Assembly: GCF_900104895.1 (NCBI RefSeq) | Contig: NZ_LT629742.1 | Span: forward strand, 2,480,001 to 2,544,000 | DNA: 64,000 nucleotides | Reading direction: 5' to 3' | Origin: Microterricola viridarii | Lineage (GTDB): Bacteria > Actinomycetota > Actinomycetes > Actinomycetales > Microbacteriaceae | Part shown: positions 35,312-44,134 of the stretch, piece after piece | How positions within the stretch are numbered: the first letter of the stretch is position 1 | How the letters are laid out: each line of letters starts with the position of its first letter | The notes under the pieces: generated by a model | Told to the model about the DNA's origin: nothing | Seen by the model: only the letters and a program-made list of their open reading frames with translations | The model's database searches: none | Program-made: the position numbers and the translations under genes

Positions 35312-36424
35312 CTAGCCCACGAACTTGTCGCGCAGCTTGGAGAAGAAGCCCTGGTGGAACTGGCTGAGCGCGGGCGCCGGGTGCTTGTGCATCTTGGCGA
35401 ACTGCTCGATCAGGTCCCGCTCCTTGCCGCTGAGCTTGTTCGGGGTGACCACCTGGATGCCGATGCGGAGGTCGCCGCGGCCGGTGCCGCGCAGCTTGCC
35501 GATGCCGCGGTCCTTGATCGTGATGACCTCCGCGCTCTGCGTGCCGGGCTTCAGCTCGATCTCCACGTCGCCGTCGAGGGCGTGCAGCACGGTGCTGGTG
35601 CCGAGGATGGCGTCGGTCATGGCCACCTCGAGGGTGGCCAGGAGGTCGTCGCCGTCGCGGCTGAACACGTCGTGGTGGCGCACCTTCATCTCGAGGTACA
35701 GATCGCCGTTCGGGCCGCCGGCCGGGCCGACCTCTCCGCTGCCGGGCATCTGCAGGCGCACGCCGGTGTCGACGCCGGCGGGGATGTCGACGGGCACGGT
35801 GCGACGGGCCCGCACGCGGCCCTGGCCAGAGCAGGTGAGGCAGGGCGTGGCGATGATGGTGCCGTAGCCGCGGCAGCTGCCGCAGGGGCTGGAGGTCATC
35901 ACGTTGCCGAGCAGCGAGCGGACCGCGCGCTGGATGCTGCCGGTTCCGTGGCAGATGTCGCAGGTGACCGGGCTGGTGCCCGGGGCGCAGCAGGAGCCCT
36001 CACAGGTCTCGCAGAGCACGGCCGTGTCGACCTCGATCTCGCGGTGCGTGCCGAAGATGATCTCGTCGAGGTCGAGCTCGACCCGGAGCAGGGCGTCCTG
36101 GCCGCGCTCACGGCGGGAGCGCGGGCCGCGGCGTCCGCCGCCACCGCCTCCCCCGCCGAAGAAGGTCTCGAAGATGTCGCCGAAGCCGCCGAAGTCGCCA
36201 CCGCCGCCGCCGAAGCCGCCCTGGCCGCCCATGTCGTAGTTCTGGCGCTGCTTGGCGTCGCTCAGCACGTCGTAGGCGTGGGTCACCTCCTTGAACCGCT
36301 CCGAGGCCTCGGAGCTCGGGTTCACATCCGGGTGCAGCTCGCGCGCAAGCCGGCGGTACGCCTTCTTGATCTCGTCGGTGGTCGCCTCACGCGAGACGCC
36401 CAATACTTCGTAGTGGTCAGCCAC
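35312..36424 (-). CDS. dnaJ: Chaperone protein DnaJ (second-type, hrcA-linked)
   Basis: A 370-residue full-length DnaJ co-chaperone. The J domain begins [23 protein letters not shown] with HPD in [12 protein letters not shown] Gly/Phe-rich linker runs over residues 68-100. Four zinc motifs follow: [24 protein letters not shown] and CLTCSGQG; the first is atypical (CEGSC in place of CxGxG). The C-terminal substrate domain is complete. It is co-transcribed with hrcA under the CIRCE operator, so expected to be heat-induced. Confidence 0.96.
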   Translation of the reverse strand: MADHYEVLGVSREATTDEIKKAYRRLARELHPDVNPSSEASERFKEVTHAYDVLSDAKQRQNYDMGGQGGFGGGGGDFGGFGDIFETFFGGGGGGGGRRGPRSRRERGQDALLRVELDLDEIIFGTHREIEVDTAVLCETCEGSCCAPGTSPVTCDICHGTGSIQRAVRSLLGNVMTSSPCGSCRGYGTIIATPCLTCSGQGRVRARRTVPVDIPAGVDTGVRLQMPGSGEVGPAGGPNGDLYLEMKVRHHDVFSRDGDDLLATLEVAMTDAILGTSTVLHALDGDVEIELKPGTQSAEVITIKDRGIGKLRGTGRGDLRIGIQVVTPNKLSGKERDLIEQFAKMHKHPAPALSQFHQGFFSKLRDKFVG

Positions 36425-36494
36425 TCCGGCCGTTCCTTTCCGGCCTCGAGCGCACGGTGCTCACACGTGCACAATGTCGAGGCGATTCGTCTGA

Positions 36495-37517
36495 CTAGTT
36501 TTCGCCCAAGAGCCTGGACAAGTACCGAGCGACCGCGCGAACGGCGGCCATGTTGTTGGAGTAATCCATCCGCAGCGGGCCGAGCACGCCGACCCTGGCC
36601 AGTTCGGAACCGGCCGAGTGGTAGCTGCTGCTGAGAACCGAGGTCTCGCCGAGCCCGAAGGAGGCATTCTCCCGGCCGATGCTCGCCGAGACGCCGTGTT
36701 GGTCCACGGCCATCTCGCCGAGCAGGCGCAACAGCACCACCTGCTCCTCGATGGCCTCGAGCACGGGGAAGATGCTCCCCGTGAAGTCCTCCTCCGTGCG
36801 CACCAGGTTGGCCGCACCCGCCATCACCAGCTTGTCGGCGCGGTTGGCGAGCACCTGCTCCACGAGCGTGTCGGCGACCACGGCGGCCAGTCCGGCCAGC
36901 TGCGGCGGGGCGACGGCGGCCAGGCCGGCCGCTGCGGTCGCGGCATCCGTCATGCCGAGGCCGGCCAGCGTCTCGTTGACGCTGACCCGGAGGCCCGCGA
37001 CGTGCTCGTCGCTGACGCCGCCGACGGTGTCGACGACGCGTTGCTCGACGCGGCCGGTGTCCGTGATCAGCACCGAGAGCAGGCGGTTGTCGCTCAGGCG
37101 CACCAGCTCGACGTGCTTGACGGTGGCCCGGCTGAGGGAGGGGTACTGCACCAGGGCGACCTGGTGGGTGAGTTGGGAGAGCAGGCGCACGGTGCGGGCG
37201 AGCACCTCGTCGAGGTCGGCGGATTGGCCGAGGAAGGTCTCGATGGCGTGCCGCTGGGCGCCGCTGAGCGGGCGCAGGTCGCTGAGCTGGTCGACGAAGA
37301 GCCGGTAGCCCTTGTCGGTGGGGATGCGCCCGGAGGAGGTGTGCGGGGCTGTGATCAGCTCCTCTTCCTCCAGCTGCGCCATGTCGTTGCGGATGGTGGC
37401 GGCGGACACGCCGAAGGAGTGCCGCTCGACAATCGACTTGGAGCCGACGGGTTCGCGCGACGACACGTAGTCCTGCACGATGACGCGCAGGACTTCGAGG
37501 CTCCGTTCCGAAACCAT
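36495..37517 (-). CDS. hrcA: Heat-inducible transcription repressor HrcA
   Basis: A 340-residue repressor that binds CIRCE. The N-terminal winged helix is SLEVLRVIVQDYVSSREPVGSKSIVERH and ISAATIRNDMAQLEEEELI-like; the next block has PHTSSGRIPTDKGYRLFVD, a hallmark of the family. The C-terminal part senses GroEL. ATG 37517 is chosen because conserved residues begin just after it; a longer frame extends into the promoter. The CIRCE site lies 53 bases upstream, so hrcA-dnaJ is autoregulated. Confidence 0.96.
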   Translation of the reverse strand: MVSERSLEVLRVIVQDYVSSREPVGSKSIVERHSFGVSAATIRNDMAQLEEEELITAPHTSSGRIPTDKGYRLFVDQLSDLRPLSGAQRHAIETFLGQSADLDEVLARTVRLLSQLTHQVALVQYPSLSRATVKHVELVRLSDNRLLSVLITDTGRVEQRVVDTVGGVSDEHVAGLRVSVNETLAGLGMTDAATAAAGLAAVAPPQLAGLAAVVADTLVEQVLANRADKLVMAGAANLVRTEEDFTGSIFPVLEAIEEQVVLLRLLGEMAVDQHGVSASIGRENASFGLGETSVLSSSYHSAGSELARVGVLGPLRMDYSNNMAAVRAVARYLSRLLGEN

Positions 37518-37569
37518 GTGCACCGCCTCCACTGTGCCAGAGGGCGCCGGCGTTCGCCCGTGCGGGCTG

Positions 37570-37601
37570 CTGGCACTCACTACTCCTGAGTGCTAATCAT
37601 A
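37570..37601 (-). promoter_or_regulatory. CIRCE operator and -10 box of hrcA-dnaJ
   Basis: CTGGCACTC (37570-37578), nine bases, then GAGTGCTAA (37588-37596) matches the CIRCE consensus TTAGCACTC-N9-GAGTGCTAA apart from two mismatched bases in one arm. On the minus strand a TATGAT box (37596-37601) abuts it, so HrcA bound here would cover the transcription start. Confidence 0.92.
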
Positions 37602-37625
37602 TCGCGCACTGGCTGGCAATGAGCG

Positions 37626-37654
37626 TTGCCGCACGGCAGGGGCGGCGCTAGCTT
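37626..37654 (+). promoter_or_regulatory. Promoter of the first DUF4870 gene
   Basis: TTGCCG (37626-37631) and TAGCTT (37649-37654) are 17 bases apart and lead to a GGAAAGGG ribosome-binding site before ATG 37708. Confidence 0.65.
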
Positions 37655-37707
37655 ATGGGTGGGCGCAGTGCGCGCCCGCCGGCACCCGTGAATGGAAAGG
37701 GCCGATC

Positions 37708-38307
37708 ATGACTGACCCCGCCGCACCAACGCCCCCCTCCGACCCGACTCAGCAGCCGCCGACGCCGCCGACTCCCCCGACGCCGCCGCCGGCTCCGGAG
37801 AACCCCTACTCCAGCGCCGCACCCCCTCCCGCGCCGCCCGCCGCGGCCGCGCCGCAGCAGAACCCGTATGCCAGCGCCCCGCCGCCTGCGCCGCCGGGTC
37901 CGCCCGGCCCGCCCAGCCCGCCGGCGAACCCGTACGCGAACACGGCGCCGCCGCCCCCGCTCAGCCCGACCGCCGACATCCAGTGGGCCTCATTCGCCCA
38001 CCTGGGCGGCATCCTCAGCTTCCTGCCCTCGCTGATCATCTGGCTGGTCTTCAGGGATCGCGGGCGCTTCACCAACACCGAGGCGAAGGAGGCGCTGAAC
38101 TTTCAGCTCACCCTGCTGATGGCCCAGGTCGCCCTGTTCATCATCGTCTCGGTGTTGTCGATCGCGTCGTTCGGCCTGCTCAGCTTCCTGTACAGCCTGT
38201 CCTGGCTGATCTGGCTCGTCGGCGTCATCTTCTCGATCATCGCCTTTGCACAGGTCAAGGACGGCCGCGGCTACCGATACCCGTTCGCCATCCGCCTGAT
38301 CAAGTAG
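37708..38307 (+). CDS. DUF4870 domain membrane protein with Pro-rich N-terminus
   Basis: A 199-residue protein. Residues 1-88 are a low-complexity cytoplasmic segment of Pro, Ala, Gln and NPYA-like repeats. The remainder is the DUF4870 domain: ASFAHLGGILSFLPSLIIWLVFRDRGRFTNTEAKEALNFQLT, followed by two or three membrane helices and a conserved end (VKDGRGYRYPFAIRLIK). The function of DUF4870 is unknown. The Pro-rich part may bind partners. A second DUF4870 gene lacking this extension follows 137 bases later. Confidence 0.85.
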   Translation: MTDPAAPTPPSDPTQQPPTPPTPPTPPPAPENPYSSAAPPPAPPAAAAPQQNPYASAPPPAPPGPPGPPSPPANPYANTAPPPPLSPTADIQWASFAHLGGILSFLPSLIIWLVFRDRGRFTNTEAKEALNFQLTLLMAQVALFIIVSVLSIASFGLLSFLYSLSWLIWLVGVIFSIIAFAQVKDGRGYRYPFAIRLIK

Positions 38308-38444
38308 CCCTTTTCGGCCCGCCCTGCTGCGCTCGGCGCGCCGCCTGTGCCAAAGTGGGACCGCGTTACAGCGCAATCCCGCACTGACCCGCGCGCGAGC
38401 ACGGCCCGAACGCCACGCCGCGCGCTCGACACTCTGGAGACAAA

Positions 38445-38831
38445 ATGTCCGCCGCACCGCCTCCCCCCGCCACTCCCTACCAGGGCCCGACGCAGCTGAG
38501 CCCGGCCGATGAGAAGCTCTGGGCGACACTGGTCCACCTCGGCGGCCTGCTGTGGATGGTCAGCCTGCCCGTGATTCCCGCTCTCGTCGGGTTCCTCGTC
38601 TTGCGCGACCGCGGCCCGTTCGTTCGCGCGAACACAGCGGCGGCCCTGAACTTCCAGATCTCGATGATCATCTACGCGATCGTGAGCTCGCTGCTGATCA
38701 TCGTGGTCATCGGCTGGTTCCTGCTGCCCATCGTCGGCATCGTGAACATCGTGTTCAGCATCATCGCCGGCGTCAAGGCGAACCAGGGCGAGGTGTACAG
38801 CTACCCGCTGACGATCAAGTTCGTCAACTAG
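38445..38831 (+). CDS. DUF4870 domain membrane protein
   Basis: A 128-residue DUF4870 protein with the same core as its neighbour: LVHLGGLLWMVSLPVIPALVGFLVLRDRGPFVRANTAAALNFQIS, then helices and YSYPLTIKFVN. The N-terminal 25 residues are Pro-rich but short. The pair probably arose by duplication. CTGGAGAC precedes ATG 38445 closely. A strong terminator follows. The 38308-38444 gap contains imperfect inverted sequence near 38350-38385 but no gene. Confidence 0.85.
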   Translation: MSAAPPPPATPYQGPTQLSPADEKLWATLVHLGGLLWMVSLPVIPALVGFLVLRDRGPFVRANTAAALNFQISMIIYAIVSSLLIIVVIGWFLLPIVGIVNIVFSIIAGVKANQGEVYSYPLTIKFVN

Positions 38832-38857
38832 GCGGCACTACCCCGCCGCAACAAACG

Positions 38858-38896
38858 AGAATGCGCCTTCGCCCGGTCGGCGAAGGCGCATTCTCT
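38858..38896. terminator. Bidirectional terminator
   Basis: Perfect 17-bp stem (GAGAATGCGCCTTCGCC and complement) with a 5-base loop between the convergent DUF4870 and phosphatase-like genes. Confidence 0.88.
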
Positions 38897-38928
38897 GTCT
38901 GGGGAACGCTGCGCGTGAGGAACGCGGA

Positions 38929-39741
38929 TCAGTTGGCGCCGGACTCGACGTAGCTCGAGTCGTTCATCGTCACCACGGTCCAGACGCCGTTCTTGTAGCG
39001 GAGCTCGCTCACCGCGGCGTTGTCGATGCCCTCGGTGAGCGAGCTGGTGTCTGCACCCATCGCGTCGAGCACCGCGACGATGGTGATGCCGCTGGAGACG
39101 ACGAGCACGTTGCCGCCGCCCTGCTTCGCCTGCGCGGCGGCGATCGCGTTCAGCGAGGCCATCGCCCGAGCGGTGAGCTGGTCGACCGTCTCCGCGGTCA
39201 GACCGCTGCCCTCGTTGGCCGTGACGATCGCGTTGAGGAAGGCGTTCATGTCGCCGCCCGTGAGGTACGGCGTGACCGCCTTGAACGTCGCAGCCTGCGT
39301 CTCGCCCTCGAACTTGCCGAAGGCCACCTCGCGCAGGCCCTTGTCACGCACGGGCGCTCCCTTGTACTTGAGCTCATCGAGCGCGAGCGAGATCGTCTCG
39401 TAGTGGCGCACCATGTCGGCGGAGTACGCCGACTTGAACTTGACGCCCGCCTCGGCCAGGCCGGCACCGAGGTGCTGGGCGTCGAGCTCCCCGCTCTCGG
39501 TCAGCGGTGAGTCGGACCAGCCCTGCATCCGATGGGTGGTGTTGAGCCAGGTCTCGCCGTGGCGGGTGAGGTAGATCGTGACCTCGGCGTTCTTGCCGGG
39601 GGCGGCCTTGACCGACTGGGCGGAAGAGCTGGCACCGTTGGAGTTTGCGGCGAGGGCGGGGGTGGAGAGGGCGGCGAGCGAGAAGAGCGCGGCGGCGGCG
39701 ATGCCGGCGACCGCGATGCGGAGGGTACGACGAGACGACAT
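38929..39741 (-). CDS. Secreted histidine-phosphatase-superfamily protein with altered second motif
   Basis: A 270-residue protein with a Sec signal peptide (basic RRTLR, hydrophobic core, ALA cleavage region near residue 31). The mature part belongs to the histidine phosphatase (phosphoglycerate mutase-like) superfamily: the nucleophile motif RHGE is in TIYLTRHGETWLNTTHRMQG. The second catalytic motif, usually VVSHGxxI, reads VVSSGITIVAVLDAM, with Ser where the His is expected. Activity may therefore be reduced, different or lost. It is preceded by a 17-bp palindrome (39795-39811). Confidence 0.85.
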   Translation of the reverse strand: MSSRRTLRIAVAGIAAAALFSLAALSTPALAANSNGASSSAQSVKAAPGKNAEVTIYLTRHGETWLNTTHRMQGWSDSPLTESGELDAQHLGAGLAEAGVKFKSAYSADMVRHYETISLALDELKYKGAPVRDKGLREVAFGKFEGETQAATFKAVTPYLTGGDMNAFLNAIVTANEGSGLTAETVDQLTARAMASLNAIAAAQAKQGGGNVLVVSSGITIVAVLDAMGADTSSLTEGIDNAAVSELRYKNGVWTVVTMNDSSYVESGAN

Positions 39742-39794
39742 TGTCTGGGAACCTTTCGAAGAGACGGAGACTTCTGAGCAGGGTGAACTCGAAA

Positions 39795-39811
39795 ACCGAA
39801 TGCCATTCGGT
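39795..39811. promoter_or_regulatory. 17-bp palindrome upstream of the phosphatase-like gene
   Basis: ACCGAATG-C-CATTCGGT is perfectly symmetric around one base and lies 54 bases upstream of the start codon, in the position of an operator. No regulator can be assigned. Confidence 0.45.
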
Positions 39812-39869
39812 AACTTCTTGGCTGGATACTAGCGGCGCGCCGCCTCGCCGTCTAGAGAGGGTTTCGCCG

Positions 39870-41099
39870 CTAGTCGTCTTCGAGCAGGCGGCGCACGACG
39901 GCATCCGCCAGCAAGCGGCCGCGCAGGGTCAGCTCGACCCTCCCGGCGAAGGCGGCGCGCGCGTCGATGAGCTCGTCGGCGATCAAGCCGGCCACGGCGA
40001 GGCGGCCGGCCGGCGCGAGCGAGGACACGGGGATTCCCTCGCGGATGCGGGCCAGCAGCAGCACCCGCTCGAACTCGCGCACCTCGGGCGAGAGGCTCTC
40101 GCGCCCGGCGGCCGGCGAGTGCCCGGCCAGCACCCGATCGGCGTAGGCGGAGGGGTGCTTGACGTTCCACCAGCGCACGCCGCCGACGTGGCTGTGCGCA
40201 CCGGGGCCGATGCCCCACCAGTCGTTGCTGCGCCAGTAGGCGAGGTTGTGCTCTGAGCGGTGCTCGGTGCCGCGCGCCCAGTTGCTGACCTCGTACCAGT
40301 CGTAGCCGGCGGCCGCGAGCAGCTCATCGGCCAGCTCGTACATGTCGGCCTGGAGGTCTTCGTCGGGCTGGGCGACCTCGCCGCGCTTGATCTGCCTGGC
40401 CAGCTTGGTGCCGTCCTCGACGATCAGGGAGTAGGCGCTGATGTGGTCCGGCTGCTGTGCGATGGCGTGCTCGAGGCTCGCCCGCCAGTCGTCGATCGAC
40501 TCTCCCGGCGTGCCGTAGATCAGGTCGACGCTGACGTCGAGCCCGACCTCGCGCGCCCACTGCACGACGAGCGGCACGCGGGCCGGATCGTGGGTGCGCT
40601 CGAGTGTTGCGAGCACGTGCGGGACGGCGGACTGCATGCCGAACGAGACGCGGGTGAAGCCGGCATCCCGCAACGTCTGCAGGTAGTCGCGGTCGACGGA
40701 GTCGGGGTTCGCCTCCGTGGTGATCTCGGCGCCCGGCGCGAGGGCGTGCGCCGTGCGCACGGCGTCGAGCATCGCGACCAGGTCGGCGGCCGGCAGCAGC
40801 GTGGGCGTGCCGCCGCCGAAGAAGACGGTGGCCGCGGGCCGGGCGGGAACGCCGGAGCTCTCCAGGATGCGGGCGCTGTGCTCGATCTCGAGCACGGCCT
40901 GGCTGGCGTAGTCGCTCTGCTTGGCGCCGCGCAGCTCGGTGGCGGTGTACGTGTTGAAGTCGCAGTAGCCGCAGCGCACCCGGCAGAAGGGCACGTGCAG
41001 GTAGACGCTGAAGGCGCGATCGTGCGCGCCATCGGCGGCAGTCGCGGGCAGGAGTCCATCACTCGGGGCAGGGTCACCGAGGGGCAGGGCGCTGGCCAT
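39870..41099 (-). CDS. hemW: Radical SAM protein HemW (heme chaperone / coproporphyrinogen III oxidase-like)
   Basis: A 409-residue radical SAM enzyme. The [4Fe-4S] ligands are in VPFCRVRCGYCDFNTYTA, preceded by YLHV. The GGGTPTLL motif binds SAM. HemW inserts or hands over heme and does not make protoporphyrin, although annotation as HemN-like is frequent. The C-terminal HemN_C domain is intact. It lies between the phosphatase-like gene and lepA, near hrcA, as in many bacteria. Confidence 0.94.
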   Translation of the reverse strand: MASALPLGDPAPSDGLLPATAADGAHDRAFSVYLHVPFCRVRCGYCDFNTYTATELRGAKQSDYASQAVLEIEHSARILESSGVPARPAATVFFGGGTPTLLPAADLVAMLDAVRTAHALAPGAEITTEANPDSVDRDYLQTLRDAGFTRVSFGMQSAVPHVLATLERTHDPARVPLVVQWAREVGLDVSVDLIYGTPGESIDDWRASLEHAIAQQPDHISAYSLIVEDGTKLARQIKRGEVAQPDEDLQADMYELADELLAAAGYDWYEVSNWARGTEHRSEHNLAYWRSNDWWGIGPGAHSHVGGVRWWNVKHPSAYADRVLAGHSPAAGRESLSPEVREFERVLLLARIREGIPVSSLAPAGRLAVAGLIADELIDARAAFAGRVELTLRGRLLADAVVRRLLEDD

Positions 41100-41105
41100 C
41101 GTGGG

Positions 41106-41753
41106 CTACGCGGATGCCGCGGGGTGCAGGGCCCGCAGGTAGCGACGGGTGTACGAGCGCTCCTGCAGGCGCATCAGCGGCCGCACGAGCTTCCACCGCG
41201 CTGAGCTGGGCTGCGAGAAGCTGCGGATCACCAGCCAGACGGAGTCGTCGTCGCGGTGCTCGACCACGAACAGGATCTCGCCGCTCTCCGGGTGCCCGGG
41301 CATGGTGCCGTAGGCGAAGCCGACCTGAGCGGGCTCGTCGATGACCAGCACGACGCGCACCGGTGCGGTGACCGTCATCCGCCACGCGGTGATGTGCAGC
41401 ATCGCGGTCATCCCGGCGGTGATGTACGGGGTGCCGTCGGGGCCGAAGCGCTCCTCGCTCTGGCGCTGCGGCTGCTCAGCGAGCGGCGCACCCTCTGCGT
41501 CGAACATCAGGCCCTGGTAGCGCTCGCCCGTGCCCTGCTGGGTGTCGGTCACCTCGATGCCGCTGCCGCGCTGCACGCCCCACGTCATCAGGCTGGCGGA
41601 TGCCGTCGCGAAGCGCTCGGCGCCGCTGCCGAGCTGCGTGCTGTGCTCGGCCGGGCGGTAGCCGGCTGGCGGGTAGCTCATCAGATCGGGCGCCATGGTT
41701 CCACCGATCGCGCCATAGCTGACCGGCTGGTCGGTGAATGTGGAACGACGCAC
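41106..41753 (-). CDS. DUF1990 family protein
   Basis: A 215-residue protein of the DUF1990 family. It has VSYGAIGGTMAPDLMSYPPAGYRP at the N-terminus, TASASLMTWGVQRGSGIEV, RVVLVIDEPAQVGFAYGTMPGHPESGE and the C-terminal RLQERSYTRRYLRALH. The family is found in actinobacteria and plants and has no proven function. GTG 41753 is chosen: the conserved part begins about 8 residues after it and AGAAAGAAG lies upstream. It follows hemW's strand with a 6-base gap to hemW's start, suggesting co-transcription. Confidence 0.85.
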   Translation of the reverse strand: MRRSTFTDQPVSYGAIGGTMAPDLMSYPPAGYRPAEHSTQLGSGAERFATASASLMTWGVQRGSGIEVTDTQQGTGERYQGLMFDAEGAPLAEQPQRQSEERFGPDGTPYITAGMTAMLHITAWRMTVTAPVRVVLVIDEPAQVGFAYGTMPGHPESGEILFVVEHRDDDSVWLVIRSFSQPSSARWKLVRPLMRLQERSYTRRYLRALHPAASA

Positions 41754-41834
41754 GCGTGAACACTTCTTTCTCGAAAACCCCTCATACAGAGTAGGCGACG
41801 ATTCTGGCAGCGGGCTCCCCCGCGCGGCGCCAAA

Positions 41835-41927
41835 GGGGCAGCGCAGCCCCCGAAGCCAACCGGACACGGCCGCCCCGCCATCCGCTGCCCCGACCAGTGG
41901 GGACCGCGCGCAGCGTGTTGGCTTCGG
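41835..41927. ncRNA. Pseudoknot-like nested inverted repeats, candidate structured RNA
   Basis: Two interleaved exact inverted repeats: GGGGCAGCG (41835) with CGCTGCCCC (41883), and CCGAAGCCAAC (41850) with GTTGGCTTCGG (41917). The order A-B-A'-B' is that of an H-type pseudoknot. It lies in the 264-bp gap between the DUF1990 gene and the 29-residue peptide gene. No known RNA family is recognised and transcription is not shown. Confidence 0.4.
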
Positions 41928-42017
41928 TCGCTGGCGCTCCCTCGAGCCAACGGGCGGCGACCCGATACGGTGGAAGGACGCGCCCGGCACGCCGGGCAAC
42001 TGAACCAAGGAGCACCC

Positions 42018-42107
42018 ATGGAAATCGTCACCGTCGTCGTCGCAGTCGCTGCCCTCATCGTCTCGATCGTTGCCCTCGTCACGACGTTGAGGACGACGCG
42101 CCGCTAG
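42018..42107 (+). CDS. 29-residue single-helix membrane peptide
   Basis: ATG 42018 to TAG 42107 encodes a short peptide with a hydrophobic helix (residues 2-20, IVTVVVAVAALIVSIVAL) and a basic tail TTLRTTRR. It has a strong ribosome-binding site (AAGGAG, 7 bases upstream) and a perfect terminator 10 bases after the stop, so it is a bona fide small gene. The orientation is probably N-out, C-in. Function unknown; small single-helix peptides often bind other membrane proteins or act as toxins, neither of which can be decided here. Confidence 0.72.
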   Translation: MEIVTVVVAVAALIVSIVALVTTLRTTRR

Positions 42108-42117
42108 CGTGCACACG

Positions 42118-42153
42118 CGAAAACGCCCCCGGCCACGGCCGGGGGCGTTTTCG
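42118..42153. terminator. Bidirectional terminator
   Basis: Perfect 17-bp inverted repeat (CGAAAACGCCCCCGGCC and complement) with A-rich/T-rich outer arms, between the small peptide gene and lepA, which converge on it. Confidence 0.9.
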
Positions 42154-42176
42154 TGTTCTCCGCGATCAGCGGGGAG

Positions 42177-44027
42177 CTACTTCTTGTCCTTCTTCTCGAC
42201 GTCGCCCGTGAGCGCTGCGACGAACGCCTCCTGGGGAACCTCGACGCGGCCGACCATCTTCATGCGCTTCTTGCCCTCCTTCTGCTTCTCGAGGAGCTTG
42301 CGCTTGCGGCTGATGTCACCGCCGTAGCACTTGGCGAGAACGTCCTTGCGGATCGCGCGGATCGACTCGCGGGCGATGATGCGGGCGCCGATGGCGGCCT
42401 GGATCGGAACCTCGAACTGCTGGCGCGGGATCAGCTCGCGCAGGCGCGTGGTCATCAGCACGCCGTAGGCGTAGGCCTTGTCGCGGTGCACGATCGCGCT
42501 GAACGCGTCCACCTGCTCGCCCTGCAGCAGGATGTCGACCTTGACCAGGTCGGCGGTCTGCTCGCCGGCTGGCTCGTAGTCGAGCGAGGCGTAGCCGGCG
42601 GTCTTCGACTTGAGGTTGTCGAAGAAGTCGAAGACGATCTCGCCGAGCGGCATCGTGTAGCGGATCTCGACGCGGTCCTCACCGAGGTAGTCCATGCCGA
42701 GCAGCACGCCACGGCGGCTCTGGCAGAGCTCCATGATGACGCCGACATAGTCCTTGGGGGCGAGGATCGCCGCCTTGACGACGGGCTCGCTCACGGCCGA
42801 GATCTTGCCGGCCGGGAACTCGCTCGGGTTCGTGACGGTGACGGTCTTCTTGTCCTCGGTGGTGACCTCGTAGATCACGGACGGGGCCGTGGCGATGAGG
42901 TCGAGGCCGAACTCGCGCTCGAGGCGCTCGGTGATGATCTCGAGGTGCAGCAGGCCGAGGAAGCCACAGCGGAAGCCGAAGCCGAGGGCGACGGAGGCCT
43001 CGGGCTCGTAGACGAGCGCGGCATCCGAGAGCTTCAGCTTGTCGAGGGCCTCGCGGAGGATCGGGTAGTCGGAGCCGTCGATCGGGTACAGGCCGGAGAA
43101 GACCATCGGCAGCGGCTCGGTGTAACCGGGCAGCGCCTCGGTGGCGGGCTTCGCCGCCGTCGTGACGGTGTCGCCGACCTTGGACTGGCGCACGTCTTTC
43201 ACGCCGGTGATCAGGTAGCCGACCTCACCGACGGCGAGGCCCTTGCTCGGGGTCGGCTCCGGCGAGCTGACGCCGATCTCGAGGATCTCGTGGGTGGCGC
43301 GGGTCGACATCATCTGGATGCGCTCGCGCGGCTTCAGCTGGCCGTCGATCATGCGCACGTAGGTGACGACGCCGCGGTAGCTGTCGTAGACGGAGTCGAA
43401 GATCATGGCGCGGGCTGGGGCGTTCGGGTCGCCCTGCGGCGCGGGGATGCGCTCGGTGACCCGGTCGAGGAGGTCCTCGACGCCGAGGCCGGTCTTCCCG
43501 GAGACCCGCAGCACGTCGTCGGGGTCGCCGCCGATGAGGCTGGCGAGCTCCTTCGCGTACTTGTCCGGGTCGGCCGCGGGGAGGTCGATCTTGTTGAGCA
43601 CCGGGATGATCGTCAGGTCGTTCTCGAGGGCGAGGTAGAGGTTCGCGAGCGTCTGGGCCTCGATGCCCTGCGCGGCGTCGACGAGCAGCACGGCGCCCTC
43701 ACAGGCGGCGAGCGACCGGGAGACCTCGTAGCTGAAGTCGACGTGGCCGGGAGTGTCGATCATGTTCAGCGCGTAGCTCTGCGTGCCGAGTGCCCACGGC
43801 ATCCGCACGGCCTGGCTCTTGATGGTGATGCCGCGCTCGCGCTCGATGTCCATGCGGTCGAGGTACTGGGCGCGCATGTCTCGGTCGCTGACCACCCCCG
43901 TCATCTGCAGCATGCGGTCGGCAAGGGTCGACTTGCCGTGGTCGATGTGCGCAATGATGCAAAAATTGCGGATGAACGCGGGGTCTGTGGACGCGGGCTC
44001 GAGGGCCATCAAAGCTCGTGGTGACAT
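42177..44027 (-). CDS. lepA: Elongation factor 4 (LepA)
   Basis: A 616-residue translational GTPase that assists ribosome assembly and back-translocation. G1 is at residues 27-34 (HIDHGKST). G3 is in [10 protein letters not shown] and G4 NKID in [12 protein letters not shown]. The characteristic C-terminal domain ends with [15 protein letters not shown]. The length is typical. It ends 23 bases before the small-peptide terminator and is divergent from the sensor kinase gene. Confidence 0.97.
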   Translation of the reverse strand: MSPRALMALEPASTDPAFIRNFCIIAHIDHGKSTLADRMLQMTGVVSDRDMRAQYLDRMDIERERGITIKSQAVRMPWALGTQSYALNMIDTPGHVDFSYEVSRSLAACEGAVLLVDAAQGIEAQTLANLYLALENDLTIIPVLNKIDLPAADPDKYAKELASLIGGDPDDVLRVSGKTGLGVEDLLDRVTERIPAPQGDPNAPARAMIFDSVYDSYRGVVTYVRMIDGQLKPRERIQMMSTRATHEILEIGVSSPEPTPSKGLAVGEVGYLITGVKDVRQSKVGDTVTTAAKPATEALPGYTEPLPMVFSGLYPIDGSDYPILREALDKLKLSDAALVYEPEASVALGFGFRCGFLGLLHLEIITERLEREFGLDLIATAPSVIYEVTTEDKKTVTVTNPSEFPAGKISAVSEPVVKAAILAPKDYVGVIMELCQSRRGVLLGMDYLGEDRVEIRYTMPLGEIVFDFFDNLKSKTAGYASLDYEPAGEQTADLVKVDILLQGEQVDAFSAIVHRDKAYAYGVLMTTRLRELIPRQQFEVPIQAAIGARIIARESIRAIRKDVLAKCYGGDISRKRKLLEKQKEGKKRMKMVGRVEVPQEAFVAALTGDVEKKDKK

Positions 44028-44121
44028 TGTGTGGCCATTCTCCCATGTCCGGCGCCGTTCGGTGGACTCCTTGTAAATTGTGTGGATCTTTCGACGGATG
44101 CCGCGACTCCGGCACCCTGAC

Positions 44122-44127
44122 TAGGCT
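44122..44127 (+). promoter_or_regulatory. Likely -10 box of the sensor kinase operon, leaderless
   Basis: TAGGCT is 7 bases before ATG 44135 with no ribosome-binding site between them, the same geometry as at 10298 and 22172. Confidence 0.4.
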
Positions 44128-44134
44128 GGCGCCG

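Noticed and set aside
38308-38444. Structured RNA between the two DUF4870 genes
   Set aside because: Only imperfect, short complementary stretches were found; not distinguishable from chance in GC-rich sequence.
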